Below, piece by piece: positions 38,948-48,100 of a stretch of DNA of 64,000 nucleotides. The stretch comes from Streptomyces niveus (GTDB taxonomy: Bacteria > Actinomycetota > Actinomycetes > Streptomycetales > Streptomycetaceae), in contig NZ_CP018047.1 of assembly GCF_002009175.1 (NCBI RefSeq), forward strand, positions 3,472,001-3,536,000, in the 5' to 3' direction. Position 1 is the stretch's first letter; every line of letters begins with the position of its first letter. A model generated the notes under the pieces. The model ran no database searches. It was not told the DNA's origin and worked only from the letters and a program-made list of their open reading frames with translations. The translations under genes were made by a program, and so were the position numbers.

Positions 38948-39607
38948 TCACCCCGGAGTGACGAGCCTCGCCTCGTAGGCGAACACCGCCGCCTGCGTCC
39001 GGTCCCGCAGCCCCAGCTTCACCAGGATGCGGCTCACATGCGTCTTGATCGTGGACTCGGCGACGACCAGATGCGCCGCGATCTCCGCGTTCGACAGGCC
39101 CTGCGCGATCAGGACCAGCACCTCGGTCTCGCGCTCCGTCAGCTCCCCCATCTGTGCCAGCGCCGGCGGGCGCGGGGACTCCGCCAGCTTGGAGAACTCC
39201 GTGATCAGCCGACGCGTCACCGTGGGCGCCAGCAGCGCCTCCCCGGACGCCACCACCCTTACGCCGTCGGCCAGTTGGCGCGCCGACGCGTCCTTCAGCA
39301 GAAAGCCGGAGGCCCCCGCCCGCAGCGCCTGGTACACATACTCGTCCAGGTCGAACGTCGTCAGCACGAGGACCTTCGCGTCCGCGTCCGCCGCCACGAT
39401 CTCCCGTGTCGCGTCGATGCCGTTCAGCTCCGGCATCCGGATGTCCATCAGGACCACGTCGGGGCCGAGGGCCGCGACCTGGGTGACGGCCTCGCGGCCG
39501 TTCACCGCCTCGCCGACGACCTCGATGTCCGGCATCGCGTTCAGCAGGACCGAGAAGCCCTCGCGGACCATCACCTGGTCGTCGACGATCAGCACGCGGA
39601 TCGTCAT
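38948..39607 (-). CDS. NarL/FixJ-type response regulator
   Basis: A 219-residue regulator. The receiver domain has VLIVDDQ, the phospho-accepting Asp in VVLMDIRMPELNG, VLTTFDLDEY and the Lys in FLLKDAS. The C-terminal LuxR helix-turn-helix is LTERETEVLVLIAQGLSNAEIAAHLVVAESTIKTHV (about residues 152-187). The ATG at 39607 overlaps the stop of the sensor-kinase gene (ATGA). Confidence 0.96.
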   Translation of the reverse strand: MTIRVLIVDDQVMVREGFSVLLNAMPDIEVVGEAVNGREAVTQVAALGPDVVLMDIRMPELNGIDATREIVAADADAKVLVLTTFDLDEYVYQALRAGASGFLLKDASARQLADGVRVVASGEALLAPTVTRRLITEFSKLAESPRPPALAQMGELTERETEVLVLIAQGLSNAEIAAHLVVAESTIKTHVSRILVKLGLRDRTQAAVFAYEARLVTPG

Positions 39608-40956
39608 GACGACTTCCCGTCGGTGGCCGGGGCCGGTGCCGCGGGCTCGTCCTCGTCCCGGGCGGCGACCGGGATGAACGCGGCCACCTCGTAACCCCCG
39701 TCCGCGAGGAGCCTCGCCGTCATCTCCCCGTTCAGCATGCTCACCCGCTCCCGCATCCCCGTGATGCCGTGCCCCGCCCCCGGTGAGGGCTTCACCAGCC
39801 CTTGCGGCGGTGTGTTGACCATCCGAAGGCCGAGCCCGCCGAGCACGTACGAGACCTCCACCTTCGCCGTCGCCCCCGGCGCGTGCCGCAGGGCGTTGCT
39901 GAGCGCTTCCTGGATGATGCGGTACGCCGACAGCTCGACGCCCTGCGGCAGATCCCGCACCGCTCCGGTCACCGCCTTCTCCACGGTCAGCCCCGCCTCG
40001 CGGACGTTGGAGAGCAGCCCTTCGAGATCGGCGAGGGTCGGCTGCGGGGCGTCGGGGGCGTCGTAGTCCTCGGCCCGTACGACTCCGAGGACCCGGCGCA
40101 GCTCGGTCAGCGCCGCCACCGCGTTCTCCCTGATCGTGGCGAAGGCCTTCTCCAGCTCGGGCGGTGGATTCTCGACGCGGTAGGGCGCCGCCTCCGCCTG
40201 GATGGCGACGACCGACATGTGGTGCGCGACGACGTCGTGCAGCTCGCGGGCGATGGTGGTGCGCTCTTCGAGGAGCGTGCGCCGGCTGCGCTCGACCGCG
40301 TTGACGCTCAGCTGGACCTCCACTTCCTTCCTCGCGTCGCGGCGGATGTGTACCGCCGAGACGGTCAGCAGGATGAGCGCCGAGACGAAGAGCATGGGCG
40401 CGCTGGTCGAGCCGTAGGCGTGGCCGCCGAAGAGCGCCCCGACGAACAGCGCGTACACCAGGGTGAGCACCCACATCCAGGCCGCGGTACGCGGGCCGGT
40501 CCGTATCGCGACGATCGTCATCACGGCCAGATACGAGGCGAAGGCGGAGGGCGTCCATGGCCAGTCGGAGTAGTAGGAACCCAGCATGCCGGTGACCACG
40601 GTGACGGCGAGGGCCAGCCACCAGGCCGCGACCGGCCTGATGAGAACCAGCAGGACCGGCGCCACCGTGATCAGGTCGAGGGCGCCCGTCCCGTTGGCCA
40701 TACCGATCATCAGCGCGAACAGCGCGCAGCCGGCGATCACGGCGTGCGGGAACCATCCCGCGTACTCACGTATCGCCCCCGGCAGCCGGCGCGTGATGGG
40801 TCCGTCCGTCGCCATGCGCGGCAGCGGCCGGTAGGCGAAGGCGTCGTGGAAGAGGTCCTGGCGCAGGCCCCTGAGCAGGCCGTCGGCCAGGCGGAACTCG
40901 GGGCTCCGGGCTTTCCCGGTCGCGGCCTTCGCCGTCGTCGTCTGTGTATTGGTCAC
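39604..40956 (-). CDS. Sensor histidine kinase (HisKA_3 type)
   Basis: A 450-residue kinase. About six N-terminal membrane helices (residues about 60-215) lack a large extracellular loop. They are followed by the DHp motif TTIARELHDVVAHHMSVVAIQ with the phospho-His, and an ATPase domain with EALSNALRHAPGA (N box) and GHGITGMRERV (G box). The GTG at 40956 is preferred; a TACCTT box 7 nt upstream and no ribosome site suggest a leaderless start, while the open frame extends ten codons further. It is coupled to the response-regulator gene. Signal unknown. Confidence 0.93.
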   Translation of the reverse strand: MTNTQTTTAKAATGKARSPEFRLADGLLRGLRQDLFHDAFAYRPLPRMATDGPITRRLPGAIREYAGWFPHAVIAGCALFALMIGMANGTGALDLITVAPVLLVLIRPVAAWWLALAVTVVTGMLGSYYSDWPWTPSAFASYLAVMTIVAIRTGPRTAAWMWVLTLVYALFVGALFGGHAYGSTSAPMLFVSALILLTVSAVHIRRDARKEVEVQLSVNAVERSRRTLLEERTTIARELHDVVAHHMSVVAIQAEAAPYRVENPPPELEKAFATIRENAVAALTELRRVLGVVRAEDYDAPDAPQPTLADLEGLLSNVREAGLTVEKAVTGAVRDLPQGVELSAYRIIQEALSNALRHAPGATAKVEVSYVLGGLGLRMVNTPPQGLVKPSPGAGHGITGMRERVSMLNGEMTARLLADGGYEVAAFIPVAARDEDEPAAPAPATDGKSS

Positions 40957-41090
40957 GTTTTCAAAGGTAAGGGGAGGGACGGGCACCGGTCGTCACCAGT
41001 GATACGGATCCTTTCCCGTCCCCCCCAGGTACTACGAGGACACCCGCGAGAGCTATGCGCGGGCGCCCGCGTACCCCCGGTGAGCCACTT

Positions 41091-41933
41091 CTACGACCGG
41101 GGCCGGAACGCGTCCGCGTGCTCGGCCGCCCACTGCGCGAACGTACGCGCGGGCCGCCCCGTGACCTCCGCCACCGTGTTGATCGGGGTCCGGCCCTCGG
41201 GCGGCGTGTTCCCGTACACCTCCAGCAGGAATCCGATCACTTCCTCCGGATGCCCGGCCGCCCGCCACTGCTCGACGGCCTGCGCCTCGGACAGCTCGAC
41301 CACCTCGATCTTCCGGCCGCGTGCCCCGGCCAGCGCGTCCGCCTTGTCCTGGATCGTCAGCGCCTCGGGCCCGGTGATCAGGTAGGACTTGCCGCCGTGC
41401 CCGTCCTCGGAGAGCGCGACGGCGGCGACGGCGCCGATGTCGCCCTCGTGGACCATGGCGCTCAGCCGCCCGACGAACGGCTCACGCACGGTGTCGTCGG
41501 CGCGGATGCCCTCCGCCCACTCCAGCGCGTTGGCCATGAACTCGACGGGCATGATCACGGTCCAGGCGATACCGCCCGCCTGGACGGCGCTCTGGAGCGG
41601 GGTGTCACCGCCGCCGTTGAGCACGGTGATCCGCCGCACCCCGGCCCTGCCCGCCAGCTCGACGATCTCCGGACCCGTCTCCAGCGGCGCGAAGAGGCCG
41701 CCGTCGAAGGTGATCAGATGCAGGCCGGTGACGCCTTCGAGTGCGGGGCCGAGCGAGGCCGGATCGGCGAGGTCACCGCGTACGACCTCGACGCCGTCGG
41801 GGAAGTCGGCCTTGGCCGGGTCGCGGGTCAGGGCCCGTACGTGGTGGCCGCGGCTGAGCAGTTCGAGGACGATCTGGCGGCCCACGGTGCCGGTCGCGCC
41901 TGTCACGAGGTTCACGTTCGCGTTGTTGGTCAT
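41091..41933 (-). CDS. NAD(P)-binding NmrA-like atypical short-chain reductase
   Basis: A 280-residue Rossmann protein: LVTGATGTVGRQIVLELLSRGHHVRALTRDPAKA holds the GxxGxxG nucleotide site and the Arg that favours NADPH. ITVLNGGGDTPL and GPEALTIQDKADALA follow. This group includes quinone reductases and redox-sensing NmrA proteins. The ATG at 41933 starts the conserved fold. The gene lies downstream of the alpha/beta hydrolase on the same strand, separated by an inverted repeat. Confidence 0.88.
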   Translation of the reverse strand: MTNNANVNLVTGATGTVGRQIVLELLSRGHHVRALTRDPAKADFPDGVEVVRGDLADPASLGPALEGVTGLHLITFDGGLFAPLETGPEIVELAGRAGVRRITVLNGGGDTPLQSAVQAGGIAWTVIMPVEFMANALEWAEGIRADDTVREPFVGRLSAMVHEGDIGAVAAVALSEDGHGGKSYLITGPEALTIQDKADALAGARGRKIEVVELSEAQAVEQWRAAGHPEEVIGFLLEVYGNTPPEGRTPINTVAEVTGRPARTFAQWAAEHADAFRPRS

Positions 41934-41948
41934 GTTCCGAAGGTACGA

Positions 41949-41979
41949 GGGCTTGCGGTCAGCTTCTGTCCGCAAGCCC
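41949..41979 (-). promoter_or_regulatory. Inverted repeat upstream of the NmrA-like gene
   Basis: GGGCTTGCGG and CCGCAAGCCC are perfect 10-bp arms with an 11-nt spacer, centred about 30 bp before the ATG. The spacer length suits a dimeric regulator; it could equally terminate the upstream hydrolase transcript. Confidence 0.5.
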
Positions 41980-42041
41980 CGGAGTCCCTTGGCTCCTGAG
42001 CCCCGCGACCTGCCGGTTGGGCGCCCCGGACCCTGCGCCCG

Positions 42042-42944
42042 TCAGTACGCGAGCTGCGCCAGTTCCTCGGCCACGACCGCGCACGCGTCGGCCCCGGGGT
42101 CGACCGGCGCGTAGTGCCCGACATCCTCCAGGAGCGTGATGCCCACCATCTCCCCGGCCCTGGCGGCGGCGTCGACATACGCCTCGGCGACGGCCTGCGG
42201 CACGACGATGTCGTTCCGGCCCTGCACGACGGCGGTGGCGATCCCGGTGGGCAGCAGTGCCGACGGGTCCGCGCTTTCCCCGCGCGCCTTCAACTCGCCC
42301 TCACCGCCGAGGAGTTGTACGACGGCTCCGCCGCAGACCCCCAGCTCGACAGCGGTGGTGAAGTCCGCGATGGGCGCGATCGCGACCACGCCGCGCAGCC
42401 GCGGCGGCGCGTCCAGCCGCCACGGCGACCCCACGGGCAGCACATGCCGCGCCGTGGCCCACAGCGCGAGATGACCACCGGCGGAGTGCCCGGTGACCAC
42501 GATCCTGCGCGGGTCGGCCTGCGGCAGTGCGTCGGCGACGAGCGCGGGCAGCGCGTCCATGACGGTGGCGATGTCGTCGAACGTCTCGGGCCACCGGCCC
42601 GCGACGGGCCCGGCCCCGGAGCCACCGGCCCCGCCCTCGCTCCCCCGCCGGTACTCCACGTTGGCCACGGCGAACCCGCGCCGGGCGAGGAAACCGGCGA
42701 ACGGCGTCAGATGCCACCGGTCGTACGGCGCCCGCCACGCCCCGCCGTGCAGCACGACCACCAGCGGCACGCCCTCCAGTCCACCGCGCGGCGCGTAGAA
42801 GTCGACCACCTGATCAGGGTGCTCCCCGTAAGCCGCGGTGACGTCCGGCTCCACCCTCGGGCGCGCGAACAGCGCCTCGGACTCGGCGAGGTCACGGGCG
42901 ACCGCAGCGACATCGGCGGAGTCATGGGCGGCGGAACCCGTCAT
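42042..42944 (-). CDS. kynB: Alpha/beta hydrolase, probable kynurenine formamidase
   Basis: A 300-residue alpha/beta hydrolase: oxyanion motif VVVLHGGAW, nucleophile elbow VTGHSAGGHLALW, an Asp in VVQGRNDIVVP and His in LEDVGHYAPVDP. It has the size and HGGxW motif of arylformamidases. Kynurenine formamidase hydrolyses N-formylkynurenine, the step between KynA and KynU. In S. coelicolor a hydrolase of this kind sits beside kynU and kynA (as I recall, SCO3644-3646); here it lies 8 kb away, which supports but does not prove the assignment. ATG 42944 starts the conserved part. Confidence 0.65.
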   Translation of the reverse strand: MTGSAAHDSADVAAVARDLAESEALFARPRVEPDVTAAYGEHPDQVVDFYAPRGGLEGVPLVVVLHGGAWRAPYDRWHLTPFAGFLARRGFAVANVEYRRGSEGGAGGSGAGPVAGRWPETFDDIATVMDALPALVADALPQADPRRIVVTGHSAGGHLALWATARHVLPVGSPWRLDAPPRLRGVVAIAPIADFTTAVELGVCGGAVVQLLGGEGELKARGESADPSALLPTGIATAVVQGRNDIVVPQAVAEAYVDAAARAGEMVGITLLEDVGHYAPVDPGADACAVVAEELAQLAY

Positions 42945-43124
42945 GCTGCTCCAACCTTTCGACGAGAGACCCGAATTGGCCTGATCAGCGCGGACGCTAT
43001 CAGCATCCACGCCCCGGGTTTACGGCCCGGCCTCACCTCGGCACCCCCTCCACCGCCCCCATGACGCCCCGCCCACGGCCCCATCACCCCGGCCCGTCAC
43101 CCCGGCGCCGTCACCCCCGAGGCA

Positions 43125-44387
43125 TCACCGGTCACCACCACCGCAGATCGCGCGGTCGAGCAGCGCCTGGACCGCCCCCTCCGCCCTGAACAGCGACTCG
43201 TCGTCCGCCTTCTTGCCGGTCGCGTTGAGGACCACCGTCCGCTGCCCGTCGGCGCTGACGGCCGTCCGTACGGTCTGCCCCTCCAGATCGCCGCCATGAC
43301 CCCAGCGGTACCCGCCGCAGCTCAGCGGCTGCCGCATCACCCCGAGCCCGTAGTGCAGCCCCGGGAAGATCTGCTGGAAGTCCGCACCCGCGGGCACCGT
43401 CCGGCGCAGTTCCGCCATCTGGGCCGGCGGCAGCAGCCGACCGCGCTGAAGGGCCGTCAGGAACCGGTCCAGATCCCGCTCACCGGTGATCAGCTCACCC
43501 GCGGCCGTCGCCCACGAGACGTTACGGATGCTGGTGTCCGTCCAGCCGGTCGACCCCGGGAACTGCTGGTACGAGTGCGTGTACGGCCCCTTGAGGCCCG
43601 GGTCGTCACCGGGGGCGTACGTCTGAGTGAGCCCCAGCGGGCGGACGATACGGTCACGGACCTCCCTGTCCCACGACCTGCCCGTCACCTTCTCGATGAT
43701 CATCCCGGCGACGATGTAGCCGGTGTTCGAGTAATTCCAGTCCGGATCGGGGTCGTTCGGGTCGGCGGGCTCGAAGTCCGGCTTGTGCTTCAGCGCCCCG
43801 GCCACGGCCTCCTCGGGCTCGTAGTGGTCGAACCGGGTCCGTTCGAAGTCCGCGGCCGTGTCCCCGGTGTCCTCGGTGAAGTCGTAGTTGTAGAGCCCGC
43901 TGGTGTGCTGGAGCAGATGCCGCACGGTGATACGGCTGCCGTCGTTGCCGTTCCCCGTCACGAGACCGGGCAGCCACTCCTCGACGGTGTCGTCCAGCGA
44001 CAGCCGCCCCTCGGCGACGAGTTGGAGGACGACCGTCGACACGAACGTCTTGGTGACACTGGCCGCGCGGAAACCGGCCGCGTGCGACACCGGCCGCCCG
44101 GTGCCCAGCTCCGCCTCCCCGCCCACGGCGTACGTACGGCGCTGCCCGTCACGCACCTGTACGGAGACGGCGATGTACCCGGCCTTCTTCAGCGTCCGGT
44201 CCACCTCACGCTGCAACTGCCTCTGGGACAGCGGATCCCCGGCGGAGTCCCGGCCGCCGGGCCCGCCCCCGTGGGCGGGCGCGGGCCCGGCGGACACCCC
44301 GAGGGACACGGCACAGACGGCGGCGGTGACGAGCGCGGTGACGACGGGCAGCCGCGGTCGGCGTGAGGTCTTCGACTGAGTGCTCAT
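43125..44387 (-). CDS. Secreted serine hydrolase, class C beta-lactamase/D,D-peptidase fold
   Basis: A 420-residue protein with an N-terminal signal sequence (VVTALVTAAVCAVSLGVSAG, cleavage near APAHG). The active-site SxxK is in RAASVTKTFV, the YxN motif in NYSNTGYIVAG, and the third motif is GHGGDLEG. It belongs to the family of Streptomyces R61-like D-alanyl-D-alanine carboxypeptidases and esterases and would act on cell-wall peptides or esters outside the cell. It is the first gene of the block separating the formamidase gene from kynU. Confidence 0.9.
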   Translation of the reverse strand: MSTQSKTSRRPRLPVVTALVTAAVCAVSLGVSAGPAPAHGGGPGGRDSAGDPLSQRQLQREVDRTLKKAGYIAVSVQVRDGQRRTYAVGGEAELGTGRPVSHAAGFRAASVTKTFVSTVVLQLVAEGRLSLDDTVEEWLPGLVTGNGNDGSRITVRHLLQHTSGLYNYDFTEDTGDTAADFERTRFDHYEPEEAVAGALKHKPDFEPADPNDPDPDWNYSNTGYIVAGMIIEKVTGRSWDREVRDRIVRPLGLTQTYAPGDDPGLKGPYTHSYQQFPGSTGWTDTSIRNVSWATAAGELITGERDLDRFLTALQRGRLLPPAQMAELRRTVPAGADFQQIFPGLHYGLGVMRQPLSCGGYRWGHGGDLEGQTVRTAVSADGQRTVVLNATGKKADDESLFRAEGAVQALLDRAICGGGDR

Positions 44388-44515
44388 GGTCGTCAAGCTT
44401 GGTCCGGGAGACCGCCCCGATCCATGAAGGAGGCACCCGACACGAGGTGGGGATACCCCCAGCACGGCTGCCGGCTCCCAACTCACCGCTCACCGGCGGG
44501 TGACGCCTCGGCGCG

Positions 44516-45073
44516 TCACGACCGCCCGCCGAACTGCCAGTGGTGCACGTCGATGCCGGCGTACCCGTCCGCGGTCAGCACGGCGCGCGCCGTCTCCGGG
44601 TCCGGCGCCCGCAGCAGCGCCGCCGTACCCACCCAGACCGTGCCGTCGTCCGACAGCAGCGGCCCGTACGCGATCAACTCGTCCGACTCGGCCCAGACGG
44701 ACGGCGGTTCAAGGTCCACGGCCGGCCCCGCGCCGAGCCCGAGCACCAGATACCGGTCGCCGTCCTCGGGCCCTCCGGGGAACTCCCACATGGTGCGCCC
44801 CAGCACGTTGCGCCACCGCCGCAGCAACACGTCGCGGTAGACACCCGCCTGGTATCCGGGCTCGTCGAACGCGAACGCGCGGGCGGCGTCGGGACCCGGC
44901 AGACCGAGGATGTGCACACTGCCGGTGGGCGTCTCACCGTCGTCGTCCATGGTCGGCCCACGGGCGATCATCTCCGCCGCGTACCGGTCCATGTAGGACC
45001 AGTGCTCTTCCAGCAACTCATGACGCAACGCCAGGGAACCGGGCCGATCACGGTGATAACAGAGGAACTCCAT
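44516..45073 (-). CDS. Tandem YCII-domain protein
   Basis: A 185-residue protein with two ferredoxin-like YciI modules. The first (residues 1-90) is MEFLCYHRDRPG, EEHWSYMDRYAAEMIARGPTMDDDGETPTGSVHILGLP. The second (about 105-185) is ELIAYGPLLSDDGTVWVGTAALLRAPDPETARAVL. His in EEHW is at the usual catalytic or ligand position of the first module; the second lacks it. YciI proteins are often dehydrochlorinase- or isomerase-like, and the function here is unknown. Start ATG 45073 has GAGGG upstream. Confidence 0.82.
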   Translation of the reverse strand: MEFLCYHRDRPGSLALRHELLEEHWSYMDRYAAEMIARGPTMDDDGETPTGSVHILGLPGPDAARAFAFDEPGYQAGVYRDVLLRRWRNVLGRTMWEFPGGPEDGDRYLVLGLGAGPAVDLEPPSVWAESDELIAYGPLLSDDGTVWVGTAALLRAPDPETARAVLTADGYAGIDVHHWQFGGRS

Positions 45074-45121
45074 GCCCTCAGTCTTCATCACCGGAACGAC
45101 CCGTCCCCTCGCCCCCCGCGT

Positions 45122-48100
45122 TCAGACTCCGGTATGCGTATGCGCGGCCCAAGTGGTGGGGGTGACCGGGTAGTCGGCGCGCAGGCGGCGGACGGCGTGG
45201 TGCAGGGCCTCGGGGGACAGCGCCGGATCGGGCGGGGCGGTCCCCCCGGCGGTGAGCCGGCCGTAGAAGTCGGTCGCGAGCTGGTGGGCGGCACGGTCGG
45301 CCACCGGCCACTGGGTGCCCACCACATGGGGATAGCCCGCGAGTTGGAACGCGCCGGTCATATGGAGCGCCTCGTCGGCCAGACGCGGGGCGGTCAGCGT
45401 GGTGGTACACGCGGAGAGAAAGGCGAGCCCGCCGTCCAGGCGCAGCGCGCCGATGTCGGCGACCGTCAGCGGATCCGTCCGATGATCCGGGAGAATCAGC
45501 CGGCTGCGCCAGGGATCGGTCCGGTGGGGCTCGCTGTGGCACGCGAAGTGCGCCACCTGGTGGTCGGGGAGCGCCGCGAGCACGGTGGAGCGGGTCGGGT
45601 GGGGAAGGGCCTCGGCGCCGGGGACGAGCCCGGTGAGAAGCTCGGCCTCGGTCGCCGCGCCCTCCAGCGGCCCCGCGTCGGGAGCGTCGGGTACGGCGAC
45701 GATCGCCGTCCGCACCTCCGGCCCGGCCCGGCGCTCGCGGGCTCGGGCCAGTCCGCGCACGGTGGCGGTGTACGAGGAGACGACCCGGTCCAGCACGGTG
45801 CGCGGCGCGCCGCGCCGCGGGGAGTCGTCGGCCAGGTCCTCGTGATGACCGGCGGCGTGCAGCGGCAGGTAGGCCAGAAGACCGACGGGGCACCACCACA
45901 CCCGCGGCCAGGGCTCGCCGGGGGCCGGGGGGCCGGTGTGGCCGAGGGCGGACAGAACGGGTTCGGTGACCGTGTCCCAGAGCCAGGTCAGCACACCCAG
46001 GATGTCGCGCTGGGCCGCCCGCCGGCCGACGGGATCCAGGGCGGGGTCGGAGGTGGCGTCGATGGCCGCCGCCAGCGTCACGATGCGGCGTACGATCTCC
46101 GCCTCGGTGAGGCCGCCGAGCGGCACGACGCGTACGGGGTCGCCGGGATCACCGGTGAGGACCAGCGCGTCGCAGCGCCTCGGCGCGGCGGAGACGTACA
46201 CCACCGGGCCCCCGGCTGCCTGGGCGGAGAGGTCGGCGGCTCCCGGGGGTGCGAGAAAGCCGGAGAAGCCGTCGAGGGAGCGGATACGGGTGAGCAGTCC
46301 GTCCCATTCGGCCTGTGCCTCCCGGCGGGCGGCGGCCCGGGCCTCGGGGGACTCGGGGGCTCCGAGGCCCGGGCCGCCGGCCGTGGGGACGGGGCGGTCG
46401 AGGGCCTCTCGCCGGTTCCGGACCTCCTCGATGGCCTCCACCAGACCGGGGGCCGCCGACCGCAGCCGGTCGAGGTCGCCGGCCCCGTCCGCGACCGACT
46501 CGGCCGTGAGCACTCCACGCGACTGCTCCAGCAGTTCGACCGCGCGGTGGGCACGCCCCGCGTTCAGCGCGGCGGCGGCCGCGGCCCCGGCCAGCGAGCC
46601 CGCTTCGCCGATCAGATGGCCCCGGTCGGTGAGGTCCAGGGTGCCGAGCCCGATCTGCGGCAGCAGGGCGACGGCCGCCTCGGCCGCCGCGAGCGCTTCC
46701 TGCGCTCCGCTGTCGGCCGGGTCGGCCAGGGCGGCGATCGACCGGTAGGCGGCGACCCGGGTCCAGACCGCGGCGGAGGTGTCCTGGGCCGCCAACCGGG
46801 AGGAGGACAGGATCTCGGCCAGGAGCGCGGTGTCCTCGGTGTGCGTGGCGAGCATGTGGAGGGCGCCGGCGTGGCTGTTGAGGACGGCCGCGTAGCTCGG
46901 CAGACCGGGGGGTGTGATGGCGACGGCCTCGCGCGTCGCGTCGACCGCTTCGCGCAGCCCGGCGACATCGCCGTCGTGGTTGAACCGCAGCACCAGGGCA
47001 GTGGCCAGGTTGACCAGCGCCCCGTTGCGGTTGAAGTGGTCGCGGGGAATGGCGTCGACGACTTGGCGGGCCGTGGCCGCCGCCTCCGACGTCGTCCGGA
47101 CATCCCGGCTCCGCAGTGCCTGCGCGTACAGAGCGCTGGAGAGCCCGAACAGGTGGTGGACGCGGTGCGGATGGCCGTCGGGGAAGGCGGCGACGGCCTC
47201 GCGGCAGACCGTGACCGCCTCCGCGATGTGCTCGCTGTCACCGGTGCGCTGGAAACTCGTCTCCAGTACGGACCCCAGGGAGCCCAGGAAACGCGCGTGG
47301 TTCGGGTGGCCGTCGGGAAGCGCGGCGACGGCGCCGCGGGCTGCCTCCACCGCTTCCCCCAGCAGCCGTGATTCGCCTGTGTGCCAGGCCAGGAAGTGCA
47401 GAATGCGGCCGAGGTTGCTCAAGGCGATCGAGTGTTGCGGGAGTTGGACGGGGGTGACGTCGACTGCCCGGCGGGCGGTCGACGCGGCCTCCCGCAGCAG
47501 CGTCAGTTCCCCGGTCCGGTCGAACAGATTGGTCAGGGCGTTGGCGAGATTGCCCAGGGCGACGGCCAGATAGGGATGGCCCTCGGGAAGCACGGCGACG
47601 GTGCCGCGCAGAACGGTCACCGCCTCCTCAAGAGGCTCGCGCGTCCCCGTGTGGCTCGCCAGCGCCTGAAGTGCCATGCCCAGGTTGTTCATCCACTTGG
47701 GACGGTCGGGGTGAGCGACGGGCGTCGCGTCGACGGCGGCGCGGGCGTGCGTGATGGACTCGGGTGCACGCTCGTATCCGCCGTCGCGTTCGTTCTTCCT
47801 GGCCAGTGCGTTCCCGAGATTACTCAGGGCCATGGCCAGATCCGGATGACCGGCGGGGAGCGCGGCGACGACCGCCCGGCCGATGTCGACCGCCTCGTCC
47901 AGGAACTCGTCCCCGCCCACCGCCTCATAACGCAGACGCAGTGCCATACCGAGGTTGTTCATCGACCGAAGTCGCTCGGGCCGGTCGGCGGGCGTGGCTG
48001 CGACGGCGGCACGCTCGCACGCGACGGCTTCGACGAGCAGGCTGACGCCCCCCACGTACTCGTACCGCTGGAGCAGCGCGACGGCCAGCCCGCTCAGCCA